Counted from the first letter of the stretch, positions 42,701 to 51,421 are shown. The stretch: 64,000 nt of DNA from Saccharibacillus endophyticus (GCF_013185185.1 NZ_JAAZWE010000002.1:558001-622000); one strand, 5' to 3'. Translations and numbers: made by a program. Notes: a model not told the origin generated them from the letters alone.

Positions 42701-42739
42701 GTTCATCTTTTTTCAATATTAGATTGAAAAAAGATGAAC
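42701..42739. promoter_or_regulatory. 17-bp perfect inverted repeat upstream of the RiPP ABC gene
   Basis: GTTCATCTTTTTTCAAT and ATTGAAAAAAGATGAAC are perfect inverted repeats with a 5-nt spacer. The AT-rich stem lacks a terminator's GC core. Its place 38-76 nt before the ABC start makes an operator for the cluster's HTH protein possible; it could also be a weak terminator for the ABC-F gene. Confidence 0.6.
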
Positions 42740-42788
42740 AATATAGCCGCAAAAAGAATTTATTTATGATAATTTTAAATCTTTTCTA

Positions 42789-44663
42789 CTAACTCTCTTC
42801 CAACTCCCTTTTTACTTTGCGAATTTCTTCAATTTCATCGTTTGAAAAAACTACCGAGAATTGTTTCTTGTCGTTAATATTCTTCAGGTTCTCCGCTTCT
42901 CCCCGAAGCAATTCCGCCAACCTCAGCTCCAGCATCAACCGCCGTTCGTTTTCCTCGCGTCCGCCCGGATTTTTCGCACGCAGTTTGTCGTTCTCTTCCT
43001 GTTCCTCAAGAGTCCCTTCGAAAAGCGCAAAGCCGCCTTTTCCGTCCAGATCGATGATCCGGTTGGCCGCTTTGCGCACCAGCATCCGGTCGTGCGAGAC
43101 GAGCAGCAGCGCGCCTTCGTACCGCACCAGCGCCGACTCCATCACCTCGCGCGTGTCGATATCGAGATAGTTGTTCGGCTCGTCAAGAATCAGCAGATTG
43201 GCGCCGCCGAAGTACAATCGAATAAATGCCGCTCGGCACTTCTCGCCCATGCTCAGATCACCGATCTTTTTAAACGCGTCTTCTTTCGGGAAAAGGAAGC
43301 AGCCCAGCAGCGTCCGCGCTTCCGTCTGCGTCATGTTCGGCAGTTCCAAAAGGCTGTCCAGCAGCGTCTGATCGACAGGCAAGCCTTCAAGCTCCTGCGA
43401 GAAATACCCGATCTTCACGCCCGGATGGAGCACGACCTCGCCGCTTGTCGGAGACAGCTTGCCGTTCGCCAGTCGCAGCAGCGTCGTTTTGCCGCTCCCG
43501 TTCGGCCCGCGCACCGCCAACCGATCCCCGCGATCGAGCTGAAAATGGACATTTTTCAAAATCAACTGCTGTTCATACGCAAAATCCGCGTGTTCGAATC
43601 GCAGCAGCGTCCGCGCTTCGAATCCTTCGTCTTCTAAATTCATTTTCAACTGCGGCGCTTTGCGCACGCTGCCTACGCTCTCCGCGTCCAGACGTTCGAG
43701 CTGTTTTTGCTTGGCGTGATAGCGGGACACGTTTTTTTTCGCTTTGGCTTTGTAAAAGCTTTGCGTGATCTTGACTTCATTCTGATGCGTCGCGGAATTG
43801 TGAGCCTGCAAAAACCACTGTTGGTAATTGCGGATCGACTCTTCGAGCGCTTTACGCTGCTGTTCCTGCTTTTTGTGCAGCGCTTCATGTTCTCTTAGCT
43901 CGCGCTCTTTGTGGCCTTTATAATCGGTATAGCCGCCCCGGTATTTCGTAATTCCGTCGGGGTTCAGCTCGCAGACGGCGGTCGCCACTTCGTCGATAAA
44001 CTGCCGATCATGCGAGACGAATAGCAGCGTGCCCGCGTAGCTTTTGAGTTGTTCCTCCAACCAATGCAGACTTTCCTCGTCCAAATGATTGGTCGGCTCA
44101 TCCAAAATCAGCAGCTTAGGCGACTTGGCGAGTAAGGCGGCGAGACGCACTCTCGTTTTCTGTCCACCGCTGAGCGACGCGTACGGCAGCTCCCACGTCG
44201 ACTTCGGCATGCCGATGCGCTGGAGCTGCTTCTCGACTTCGTTTTCCCAATTAAATCCGTCTTCCGCCTCGTATTGTTCCAGCGTCGGCCCATAGGCCGC
44301 AAGCGCGGCTTCCGCCGCTTCGCCGGAGCCGCTCATATCGTGCATCAGGCGCTCCAACCGGACTTTCAGTTCGTACAACTTTCCATTTTCCCGATACGCC
44401 CGCTCCAATGCCGTCGTCTCTGCCGAGACCTCTTCGTGCTGCTTCATCATGCCCCACTCTTCGATCGGCAAGATCCGCTCCACGGTTCCGCCCGTCGCTT
44501 CGTCCATGCCGGCCAGAATGCGCAGCAGCGTCGTTTTGCCGCATCCGTTACGCCCGAACAGCGCCAGTCGCTCGCCTTCCGTCACTTCCAAATTTATCTG
44601 TTCAAACAGCAAACGTCCGTCCCATTCTTTCTCGATATCTCTTGCGATCATCCATGTACGCAT
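42789..44663 (-). CDS. ABC-F family ribosome-protection-type ATPase
   Basis: A 624-residue soluble protein with two ABC domains and no membrane segments. Domain 1 has Walker [12 protein letters not shown] and [12 protein letters not shown]; domain 2 has [13 protein letters not shown] and [12 protein letters not shown], a slightly altered signature. The linker (about residues 240-330) is the charged helical P-site tRNA-interacting motif. It falls in the ABC-F group that includes antibiotic-resistance proteins (Msr/Vga/Vml types); which drug class, if any, is not readable. The ATG at 44663 lies behind GGAGAGGATG. A frame extending to 44882 crosses a leader hairpin and is rejected. The last 30 codons are AT-rich, like the adjacent island. 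Confidence 0.85.
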   Translation of the reverse strand: MRTWMIARDIEKEWDGRLLFEQINLEVTEGERLALFGRNGCGKTTLLRILAGMDEATGGTVERILPIEEWGMMKQHEEVSAETTALERAYRENGKLYELKVRLERLMHDMSGSGEAAEAALAAYGPTLEQYEAEDGFNWENEVEKQLQRIGMPKSTWELPYASLSGGQKTRVRLAALLAKSPKLLILDEPTNHLDEESLHWLEEQLKSYAGTLLFVSHDRQFIDEVATAVCELNPDGITKYRGGYTDYKGHKERELREHEALHKKQEQQRKALEESIRNYQQWFLQAHNSATHQNEVKITQSFYKAKAKKNVSRYHAKQKQLERLDAESVGSVRKAPQLKMNLEDEGFEARTLLRFEHADFAYEQQLILKNVHFQLDRGDRLAVRGPNGSGKTTLLRLANGKLSPTSGEVVLHPGVKIGYFSQELEGLPVDQTLLDSLLELPNMTQTEARTLLGCFLFPKEDAFKKIGDLSMGEKCRAAFIRLYFGGANLLILDEPNNYLDIDTREVMESALVRYEGALLLVSHDRMLVRKAANRIIDLDGKGGFALFEGTLEEQEENDKLRAKNPGGREENERRLMLELRLAELLRGEAENLKNINDKKQFSVVFSNDEIEEIRKVKRELEES

Positions 44664-44686
44664 AAATTCTTCATCCTCTCCGGGTT

Positions 44687-44727
44687 CAAAAAAAGTCCGC
44701 AGGGCGGCAAACGCCGCTGCGGACTTC
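44687..44727 (-). terminator. Attenuator-like hairpin in the ABC-F leader
   Basis: On the minus strand AAGTCCGCAGCGGC pairs with GCCGCCCTGCGGACTT and is followed by TTTTTTT, only about 24 nt before the ABC-F start codon. A terminator so placed must be bypassed to express the gene, as in antibiotic-induced ABC-F leaders of Bacillus. Confidence 0.82.
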
Positions 44728-45083
44728 GAGTGAATCACAGAAAAGAAACGTACGTTTCGATCGGAGCTTAAGCGTAGTACCTTGTCAACACTAGAAGTAA
44801 GGTATTGGGTACGCAAAAAAGGCAGCCAGCTCCCGATGGAAGACAGACGTATTCCTCTCGCACTCATGCCGCAGCCGAACAAATTGCCGTCCGCCTGTGT
44901 CGTATCGCTTTTTTGGACAAGCCGAAAAACGCGAAAATGCTGAGTTAGATGAGGACATTCGTCGTAAACTTCATCGTATAGTGGTTACCTCTCAAATTCT
45001 ACAGAATGGATGAATCGGTGAAATCAATTGAACAACGCCATTATAACCAAGCTTTCGCGCTGCCGCAACCTTTTTTCTCCAAA
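44728..45083. other. Leader and intergenic region of the ABC-F gene
   Basis: A TTGACA at about 44789 (minus strand) may be a -35 box, but a convincing -10 is not seen. No certain leader peptide was found, although an open frame starting [10 protein letters not shown] (about 44867) crosses the region and ends inside the ABC-F reading frame. Confidence 0.35.
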
Positions 45084-45236
45084 TCATCCGAACATGTAGC
45101 CCCAAACAGCGTGCAGCCCGGTCCCCGCCAGAAACAGCACGCCGCCCAAAAATGCCAGATACGTCAATAAACCGACTCCTGCGATCAAAGCCAAACCGAT
45201 TCCGTTTCCCCGTTTTCCGTGCATGCGGTCTTCCAT
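45084..45236 (-). CDS. Small membrane protein, 50 residues
   Basis: A 50-residue frame with GGGGAG about 10 nt before the ATG. The N-terminus is basic (MEDRMHGKRGNG); the remainder is hydrophobic and Gly-rich (ALIAGVGLLTYLAFLGGVLF, then a shorter hydrophobic stretch ending WGYMF), giving one or two membrane helices. I do not recognise a family. It stands alone between the ABC-F leader and the sucrose regulator. The ribosome site and clean topology favour a real gene. Confidence 0.5.
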   Translation of the reverse strand: MEDRMHGKRGNGIGLALIAGVGLLTYLAFLGGVLFLAGTGLHAVWGYMFG

Positions 45237-45410
45237 ATCCGTCCCACTCCCCGTTGCTCCGATGGGGCTTATTCACCTATGCTTCTCCCCCGGTAAAAAG
45301 CCCTTCTTTTATGTTATCGGCGCCAAACGGACTTCCCGATACCCCATATCTGCAAAAGTTCTGTGAACATGGTAAAATCGGCATAGCGAAAGCGAAAGGA
45401 ATGAGCGGAC

Positions 45411-46409
45411 ATGAATACGACCATATCGGATATCGCGCAGATGGCGGGCGTCGCCAAAAGCACGGTATCGCGTTATTTGAACGGCGGCTCGGTCAGCGTC
45501 AAAACGAAGCAAAAGCTGGAGCGCATCACCCGGGAAGCCGGCTATGTGCCCAATACGTTCGCCCAGAGCCTGAAAGCCAAGCGTACCAATCTGATCGGCA
45601 CGATCGTTCCCCGGCTCGACTCGTTCGCCGCCGCGCAAACGATGACCGGGATCGACGAGGAGCTGCGCGCAGCCGGAGGTCAAATGCTCGTGTATAACGC
45701 CGGACAGGAACGCGAGCGGGAGATCGAAGCCATGCATGATCTGGCAAGGCAAAAAGTCGCGGGAATCATTCTGATGCCGGCCCAGGTGACGGACGAGCAT
45801 CTGCGGGCTGCCGAAGCGGCGGGAATTCCTGTTCTGTTGGTCGGTCAAGGAAACGAAGCGCTGCATAGCCTGGTGTATGACGATTACCAAGCCGGATTGC
45901 TCATGGGACGTTATGTTTTGGAAAAAGGACATCGGCGCATCGCCTATCTCGGCGTTACGGAAGAAGACGAAGCGGTCGGTCGGCGGCGAAAAGAAGGATT
46001 TAAACAGGCGCTGCTGGAATGCACGGATTGCAAAGTTTTTTATTATGAGAGCAGCTTCAAGATAGCGGATGCGCGCCTTGCGGCGGAACGGATTTTGGAT
46101 GAATGCTCCCCGACGCTAATCGTGTGCGCAACCGATAATATCGCGCTGGGCGTGGTGAAAACGGCGCATGTGCGAGGGTTGTCGATCCCTTCGGAGTTAT
46201 CGGTTACGGGCTTCGGCGGGTACGAGGTGACGTCGATCATTCACCCGGAGCTGACGACGGTTCATTTTCCGTATTTCGAAGCCGGCAAGCTTGCGGCGCG
46301 TCATATGCTGAAGCTGACCGCCGGCGAAGAAGTGGAACGGCTGACCGTGATGGACGTGGAAATGCTGATCCGAGAAAGCGTTGACAATTTGAACAATCCT
46401 TCTGTATAA
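45411..46409 (+). CDS. LacI-family sucrose regulator
   Basis: A 332-residue repressor. The N-terminal HTH is TTISDIAQMAGVAKSTVSRYLNGG with the hinge helix VPNTFAQSLKAKRTNLIG, followed by a periplasmic-binding-protein-like ligand domain (RRIAYLGVTE, VCATDNIALGV). It precedes a sucrose operon that carries three copies of the palindrome GGAACCGGTTCC, a typical LacI-family operator, so it is very likely its repressor (ScrR/CcpA-like group). AAAGGAATGAGCGGAC precedes the ATG. The inducer may be sucrose-6-phosphate or fructose; this is not visible. Confidence 0.88.
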   Translation: MNTTISDIAQMAGVAKSTVSRYLNGGSVSVKTKQKLERITREAGYVPNTFAQSLKAKRTNLIGTIVPRLDSFAAAQTMTGIDEELRAAGGQMLVYNAGQEREREIEAMHDLARQKVAGIILMPAQVTDEHLRAAEAAGIPVLLVGQGNEALHSLVYDDYQAGLLMGRYVLEKGHRRIAYLGVTEEDEAVGRRRKEGFKQALLECTDCKVFYYESSFKIADARLAAERILDECSPTLIVCATDNIALGVVKTAHVRGLSIPSELSVTGFGGYEVTSIIHPELTTVHFPYFEAGKLAARHMLKLTAGEEVERLTVMDVEMLIRESVDNLNNPSV

Positions 46410-46429
46410 TGCAAACGGAACCGGTTCCG
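46381..46429 (+). promoter_or_regulatory. Sucrose operon promoter with operator O1
   Basis: TTGACA (46381-46386) and TATAAT (46405-46410), 18 bp apart, lie inside the 3' end of the regulator gene. Operator CGGAACCGGTTCCG (46416-46429) follows directly at the expected transcription start, where bound repressor would block initiation. Confidence 0.85.
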
Positions 46430-46502
46430 AAAAAAGCGGAACACGCTGATCTTTCGGAGCCGGGAAGTCTGCCCCACGCAGAAGGATTATTTTTACTCAT
46501 TT

Positions 46503-46518
46503 TTGGAACCGGTTCCTT
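46503..46518 (+). promoter_or_regulatory. Operator O2 of the sucrose operon
   Basis: GGAACCGGTTCC with A/T flanks, 88 bp after O1. The spacing is compatible with repressor looping. Confidence 0.8.
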
Positions 46519-46530
46519 TAAAGTCCTGTT

Positions 46531-46686
46531 CGTTAGGCTGAAGCTTAGAGGTTGCGGAAGAGGTTTGTTTCGGTCGCGTGTTGAAATCGAGAAAAGCGGA
46601 TTGAAACGCGTATTGTTTTTTTTCGATTTCAAAGGCGAATGCTATCGCTCCTACACTGAACCTCTCCCTCCGTCTAATCGCTTCGG
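46531..46686 (+). repeat. Structured intergenic repeat, subfamily 1, copy G
   Basis: A diverged copy. The inner stem pairs TTGAAATCGA with TCGATTTCAA, and GGATTGAAA, TTTCAAAGGCG and CACTGAACCTCTCCCTCCG correspond to the conserved blocks of copies A-D. It lies inside the sucrose leader between operators O2 and O3. Confidence 0.6.
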
Positions 46687-46718
46687 AAAAGAACAAGAGT
46701 TTGTTTATTTCAAGTTAA

Positions 46719-46736
46719 AACGGAACCGGTTCCGTT
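46719..46736 (+). promoter_or_regulatory. Operator O3 of the sucrose operon
   Basis: A perfect 18-bp palindrome AACGGAACCGGTTCCGTT ending 9 nt before the ribosome site of the hydrolase gene. It is the longest of the three palindromes and may act as a roadblock. Confidence 0.8.
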
Positions 46737-46763
46737 CAAGGATATGGAGGAATGTGTGCATCT

Positions 46764-48320
46764 ATGAAAATGACAAAAGAACAAAAGTATCGGCTGTTGG
46801 AGCAGGCCGAGCCCGGGGAACTGGAAAAGCTAGCTGCACGGGCAGAGAGCTGCGAATGGCGGCAAAGCTATCATATTCAGCCGCATATGGGATTGCTTAA
46901 CGATCCGAACGGATTTGCTTTTTACGGCGGGAAATATCATCTGTTTTATCAATGGTTTCCGTTGGGAACGGATCATGGGATGAAGTACTGGTATCACGTG
47001 ACGTCTTCGGATCTGGCAAATTGGACGGATGCGGGAATCGGACTTGAGCCGGGTGGACCATACGATTCGCATGGTGCCTATTCGGGCAGCGCCATTGAAA
47101 AGGACGGGAAGCTGCATCTGATGTATACGGGCAATGTGCGGGACGAGAATTGGGTTCGGCATCCGTATCAGTGTCTGGCGATTACGGACGGTAACAGCAT
47201 GGGGACAAAGCTGGAGCAGCCGGTAATCGGAAGCGTGCCGCCGGGGTACACGGAGCATTTCCGCGATCCAAAAGTATGGCGGGACGGCGAAGGGTATCGG
47301 TGCGTAATCGGCGCGCAGCGCGACGATCTGACCGGGACGGCCGTGCTTTACCGTTCGAACGATCTGCTGGATTGGACGTTCGAAGGCGAGCTGCAGACGT
47401 CGCTCTCTTCGTTCGGCTATATGTGGGAGTGCCCGGATTATTTCGAACTCGGCGATCAAGGCGTGCTTCTGTTTTGTCCGCAAGGGATACAGCCGGACGG
47501 CGAACGATTCCGCAATATTTATCAGTCGGGCTATATGCTGGGCAAGCCGCTGGAGTCGAACGGACGAAATTTTGAACACGGCGAATTTGTCGAGCTGGAT
47601 CGCGGTTTCGACTTTTATGCCCCGCAGACGACGAAAGGTCCGGACGGGCAGCGTATTTTGGTCGGCTGGATGGGACTGCCCGATCTGGAGTATCCGACGG
47701 ACGACAAAGGCTGGGCGCATTGCCTGACGCTGCCCAGAGAGTTGTCCCTGCGAAACGGCAAGCTGATCCAGCGTCCGGCAGCGGGATTGATCGGCTTACG
47801 TGATCGGGAGATCGAATTTTCCGCCGAGTTGAACGAGGAAAGCCGCAGCTTTGCAGGAGTCGAAGGCACGGCTTACGAGCTTCAAGTGGCGATCTCTCCT
47901 TCCGCGTCCGATTCGAAGCACGGCACGTTCGGCATTCAATTCCGCACCGGGGAAAACGAACGTACCGTGCTGAGCTATGAAGCTTCAAGCGGCCGAGTCA
48001 CGCTGGATCGTTCGCAGTCCGGCGCTTTGCCGGGTCCGGATTACGGCACGGCTCGAAGCTGTAAGCTGGGCGACCGACATGGAAGCCGAACGATCGAATT
48101 CCGCTTGTTCGTCGATACGTCGTCCGTGGAAGTGTTCGTGAACGACGGCGAAGAGACGTTTACCGCCCGCTTGTTCCCCGACTCCGCGAGCACCGGGATT
48201 TCGCTTTTCGCGAACGGCGGCACAGCAGCATTTAAAGGTTCGTACTGGTCGCTTCGCGAGGGCTCGATTCCGCGCGGATTGCCGACCGGCATTTTGGAAC
48301 ACGGGAAGGTGAAACCATGA
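46764..48320 (+). CDS. Sucrose-6-phosphate hydrolase (GH32)
   Basis: A 518-residue cytoplasmic GH32 enzyme. The nucleophile Asp47 is in GLLNDPNG, the transition-state stabiliser in HFRDPKVW and the acid/base Glu in YMWECPDYF, so all three catalytic motifs are intact in the five-bladed propeller. A C-terminal beta-sandwich follows. It splits sucrose-6-phosphate, delivered by the PTS of this operon, into glucose-6-phosphate and fructose. GGAGG stands before the start; the ATG at 46764 gives better spacing than the in-frame ATG at 46752. The 3' end overlaps the fructokinase gene by 4 nt. Confidence 0.92.
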   Translation: MKMTKEQKYRLLEQAEPGELEKLAARAESCEWRQSYHIQPHMGLLNDPNGFAFYGGKYHLFYQWFPLGTDHGMKYWYHVTSSDLANWTDAGIGLEPGGPYDSHGAYSGSAIEKDGKLHLMYTGNVRDENWVRHPYQCLAITDGNSMGTKLEQPVIGSVPPGYTEHFRDPKVWRDGEGYRCVIGAQRDDLTGTAVLYRSNDLLDWTFEGELQTSLSSFGYMWECPDYFELGDQGVLLFCPQGIQPDGERFRNIYQSGYMLGKPLESNGRNFEHGEFVELDRGFDFYAPQTTKGPDGQRILVGWMGLPDLEYPTDDKGWAHCLTLPRELSLRNGKLIQRPAAGLIGLRDREIEFSAELNEESRSFAGVEGTAYELQVAISPSASDSKHGTFGIQFRTGENERTVLSYEASSGRVTLDRSQSGALPGPDYGTARSCKLGDRHGSRTIEFRLFVDTSSVEVFVNDGEETFTARLFPDSASTGISLFANGGTAAFKGSYWSLREGSIPRGLPTGILEHGKVKP

Positions 48321-49294
48321 ATCGGCTGTATGCGATCGGCGAAGTATTGATCGATTTTATCCCTTTGCAAAAAGGCTGCGCGCTTAAAGACGTGAGTTCG
48401 TTCGAACGCGCTCCTGGCGGCGCACCGGCTAATGTCGCGGCGGCCGCAGCCAAGTACGGCGCGCGCGCATCCATTTTGACCAAACTGGGACGCGATGCTT
48501 TCGGCGATTTTCTGCTGGAAGAGCTGCAAAATGCCGGCGTGGACACGACGCATGTGAAGCGCACCGACGAAGCGAATACGGGGCTGGCGTTCGTTTCGCT
48601 CAAAGACAACGGCGAACGCGATTTTTCTTTTTACCGTAAGCCTTCCGCCGATCTGCTGTTGTCGGAAACGGAGATTGACGCGGAAGCTTTCCAGGCCGGA
48701 GACATCCTGCATTTCGGTTCGGTCGATCTGGTCGACAGCCCGATGAAGCAAGCGCATCGCAAAGCCATTCGCGCGGTCAAGGAGACAGGCGGTCTGGTCA
48801 GCTTCGATCCGAATGTGAGGCTGCCGCTGTGGAACGATGCCGAAGATTGCAGACGTGCCATCCTGGAATTTTTGCCGACAGCGCATCTGGTCAAAATATC
48901 GGACGAAGAACTTTCGTTCATCACCGGTATTCAAGACGAAGAAACGGCAATCCTTTCGTTGTTCCGAGGCGATGTGCAGGCCGTTGTTTATACTCGCGGC
49001 GCGCATGGAGCCGAGCTGTATACAGCTAACGGCAGCTACACGGCTCCGGGCTTCCAAGTCGATGCTCAGGATACGACCGGCGCAGGCGATGCTTTTGTAG
49101 GCGGGTTACTGTTCCATCTGCTTCAAAAAGAAGCCGTACCGTCGAACCTGGCTTCCCTGCTCGACGAGCATCATACGGAGATCCTCCGTTTTGCTAACGC
49201 CAGCGGCGCGCTGACGACAACGAACAAAGGCGCGATCTCCGCACTGCCGGAAAAATCCGCCGTCGAAGCACTTATGCAGTCTCAACACGTATAA
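48317..49294 (+). CDS. Fructokinase (PfkB family)
   Basis: A 325-residue ribokinase-fold sugar kinase. The N-terminal PfkB signature APGGAPANVAAAAAKYGA binds the sugar and DTTGAGDAFVGGLL near residue 255 holds the catalytic Asp and anion hole. It phosphorylates the fructose released by the GH32 enzyme to fructose-6-phosphate. Its ATG overlaps the preceding stop (ATGA), implying coupled translation. Operon position, rather than sequence alone, distinguishes fructose from related substrates. Confidence 0.9.
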   Translation: MNRLYAIGEVLIDFIPLQKGCALKDVSSFERAPGGAPANVAAAAAKYGARASILTKLGRDAFGDFLLEELQNAGVDTTHVKRTDEANTGLAFVSLKDNGERDFSFYRKPSADLLLSETEIDAEAFQAGDILHFGSVDLVDSPMKQAHRKAIRAVKETGGLVSFDPNVRLPLWNDAEDCRRAILEFLPTAHLVKISDEELSFITGIQDEETAILSLFRGDVQAVVYTRGAHGAELYTANGSYTAPGFQVDAQDTTGAGDAFVGGLLFHLLQKEAVPSNLASLLDEHHTEILRFANASGALTTTNKGAISALPEKSAVEALMQSQHV

Positions 49295-49321
49295 CCCCCT
49301 ATCCGGAAAGGAATGACAATC

Positions 49322-51364
49322 ATGTCTGAAAATCGCGATATCGCCCTCGAAGTCGTCGAAGCGATCGGCGGCAAAGAAAACATCGCTTCGTTCGCGCATT
49401 GCGCGACGCGCCTGCGCATTATGGTGCGGGACCAGAATAAAGTCGATCAAGCCCGTATCGAAAATACGGACAAGGTCAAAGGCGCATTTTTCAACTCCGG
49501 CCAATATCAAATCATCTTCGGCACCGGCACGGTAAACCGGATCTTCGAAGAAGTGGAGAAGCTCGGGATCGAAAGCACGTCCAAAGAAGAAATCAAAAGC
49601 GAAGGCAAAAAGCAGGGCAATGCGTTCCAGCGCGCGATTCGCACGTTCGGCGACGTATTCGTTCCGATCATTCCCGTGCTTGTCGCCACCGGCTTGTTCA
49701 TGGGTCTGCGCGGCCTGCTTACCCAGGAGCTTGTGCTCTCTTGGTTCGGCGCGACGCCGGACAGCATTCCGCCCAACTTCCTGCTCTTCACCCAGGTTCT
49801 GACCGATACGGCATTCGCGTTCCTGCCCGCGCTCGTCGCCTGGTCGGCATTCCGCGTATTCGGCGGCAGTCCCGTACTCGGGATCGTGCTGGGCTTGATG
49901 CTGGTCAACCCGGCTCTGCCGAATGCGTATGCGGTCGCTGACGGCAGCGCGGAAGCGTTGACGATGTTCGGGTTTATCCCCGTCGTCGGCTATCAGGGGT
50001 CGGTGCTGCCCGCCTTCTTCGTCGGCCTATTGGGCGCGAAGTTCGAGAAGTTTTTGCGTAAACGGGTACCGGAAGCGCTGGATCTGATCCTGACTCCGTT
50101 TATCACCCTGCTCGTCATGATCACGCTTGGACTGTTCGCGATCGGACCGGTGTTCCACTCGCTGGAAAACGTCGTGCTGCACGGGACCACGTTCCTGCTC
50201 GATCTGCCATTCGGCATCGCGGGCCTGCTGATCGGTTTCTTCCATCAGATCGTCGTCGTTACCGGCGTGCATCACATTTTCAACTTCCTGGAGATTCAAC
50301 TGCTTGAACAAACCGGCTCCAACCCGTTCAACGCGATCATTACCTGCGCGATGGCGGCTCAAGGCGCTGCCTGCCTCGCCGTCGGCCTCAAAACGAAAAA
50401 CGCCAAGCTCAAAGCGCTGGCGCTGCCTTCTTCCTTCTCGGCGTTCCTCGGCATCACGGAACCTGCGATCTTCGGCGTCAACCTGCGTTACATGAAGACG
50501 TTCGTGATGGGTCTGATCGGCGGCGCGGCAGGCGGTTTCCTGGCTTCGTTCCTGCACTTGGCAGGTACGGGCATGGCGGTCACGGTTATCCCGGGTTCGC
50601 TGCTGTACCTGAACAACCAACTGCCGCTGTATATTCTTTGCAACCTGGTCGGCGCGGCCGTTGCCTTTGCACTGACTTGGCTGTTCGGTTATAAAGACGA
50701 GCAGGTTCTGGCGGTAGACGGAAACGAAAGCTCTGTGTCGAAAAATGAACCCGTTGTTCCTTCCGCTTCTGCCGCAAAAGCGTCGAACAGTGCAGCGGTA
50801 TCGTCCGCAACCGATTCGGCGGCTGCGGCGAACAGAGCAGGATCAAACATAGAAGAAGTAAAAGCTACGGATACTCAGCCCGTCATGCTGCACGTCAAAG
50901 CACCTGTGACCGGACGCGCGCTTCCGCTGTCGGAAGTGCCTGACCCGGCTTTCTCGGGAGGCCATATGGGAAGCGGAATCGCCATCGAACCGTCCGAAGG
51001 CCGAGTCTTCGCTCCTTTCGATTGTACCGTCGCTCACGTCATGGACAAAAGCAAACATGCCGTCATCCTCGAACACGATAACGGCGCCCAACTTCTGATC
51101 CATGTCGGCATCAACACCGTTTCGCTGAAAGGCGAAGGCTTTACGACCCATGTCAAAAGCGGCGATCGCGTAAGCGAAGGCCAACTGCTGCTGGAGTTCG
51201 ACCTGAACGTCATTCAAGCAGCAGGACTGTCTTCTATCACGCCGATCCTGGTACCCGACGGTATCGACGCCGTGCTGGACGTACAGCCGCAGGTTGAAGG
51301 TGCAGTAACGGCTGGGGAGCAAAGCGTGCTTGGTGTGCAAGTCTCCGCTTCGCAATCTGCTTAA
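49322..51364 (+). CDS. Sucrose-type PTS transporter, EIIBCA
   Basis: A 680-residue three-domain permease. EIIB (residues 1-85) has the phosphorylatable Cys27 in FAHCATRLR. EIIC (about 105-460) has about ten membrane segments including the GVHHIFNFLEIQLLE region. A Ser/Ala-rich linker (about 470-515) precedes a Crr-type EIIA with its active His in LLIHVGINTV (about residue 593). It takes up and phosphorylates sucrose at C6. The fused EIIA means no separate donor is needed. The ATG at 49322 has a better-spaced AAGGA than the in-frame ATG at 49313. Trehalose or beta-glucoside specificity is possible but the operon favours sucrose. Confidence 0.9.
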   Translation: MSENRDIALEVVEAIGGKENIASFAHCATRLRIMVRDQNKVDQARIENTDKVKGAFFNSGQYQIIFGTGTVNRIFEEVEKLGIESTSKEEIKSEGKKQGNAFQRAIRTFGDVFVPIIPVLVATGLFMGLRGLLTQELVLSWFGATPDSIPPNFLLFTQVLTDTAFAFLPALVAWSAFRVFGGSPVLGIVLGLMLVNPALPNAYAVADGSAEALTMFGFIPVVGYQGSVLPAFFVGLLGAKFEKFLRKRVPEALDLILTPFITLLVMITLGLFAIGPVFHSLENVVLHGTTFLLDLPFGIAGLLIGFFHQIVVVTGVHHIFNFLEIQLLEQTGSNPFNAIITCAMAAQGAACLAVGLKTKNAKLKALALPSSFSAFLGITEPAIFGVNLRYMKTFVMGLIGGAAGGFLASFLHLAGTGMAVTVIPGSLLYLNNQLPLYILCNLVGAAVAFALTWLFGYKDEQVLAVDGNESSVSKNEPVVPSASAAKASNSAAVSSATDSAAAANRAGSNIEEVKATDTQPVMLHVKAPVTGRALPLSEVPDPAFSGGHMGSGIAIEPSEGRVFAPFDCTVAHVMDKSKHAVILEHDNGAQLLIHVGINTVSLKGEGFTTHVKSGDRVSEGQLLLEFDLNVIQAAGLSSITPILVPDGIDAVLDVQPQVEGAVTAGEQSVLGVQVSASQSA

Positions 51365-51373
51365 TCCGGAAAC

Positions 51374-51421
51374 GAAAAGAACCTTCATTCCGCCAAAATG
51401 GTCGGAATGAAGGTTCTTTTT
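51374..51421. terminator. Sucrose operon terminator
   Basis: AAAAGAACCTTCATTCC pairs with GGAATGAAGGTTCTTTTT around a 12-nt loop. Confidence 0.92.

Noticed and set aside
44664..44882. N-terminal extension of the ABC-F protein
   Set aside because: The longer frame runs through a terminator hairpin and has no family resemblance; the start at 44663 has a ribosome site and the normal ABC-F N-terminus.
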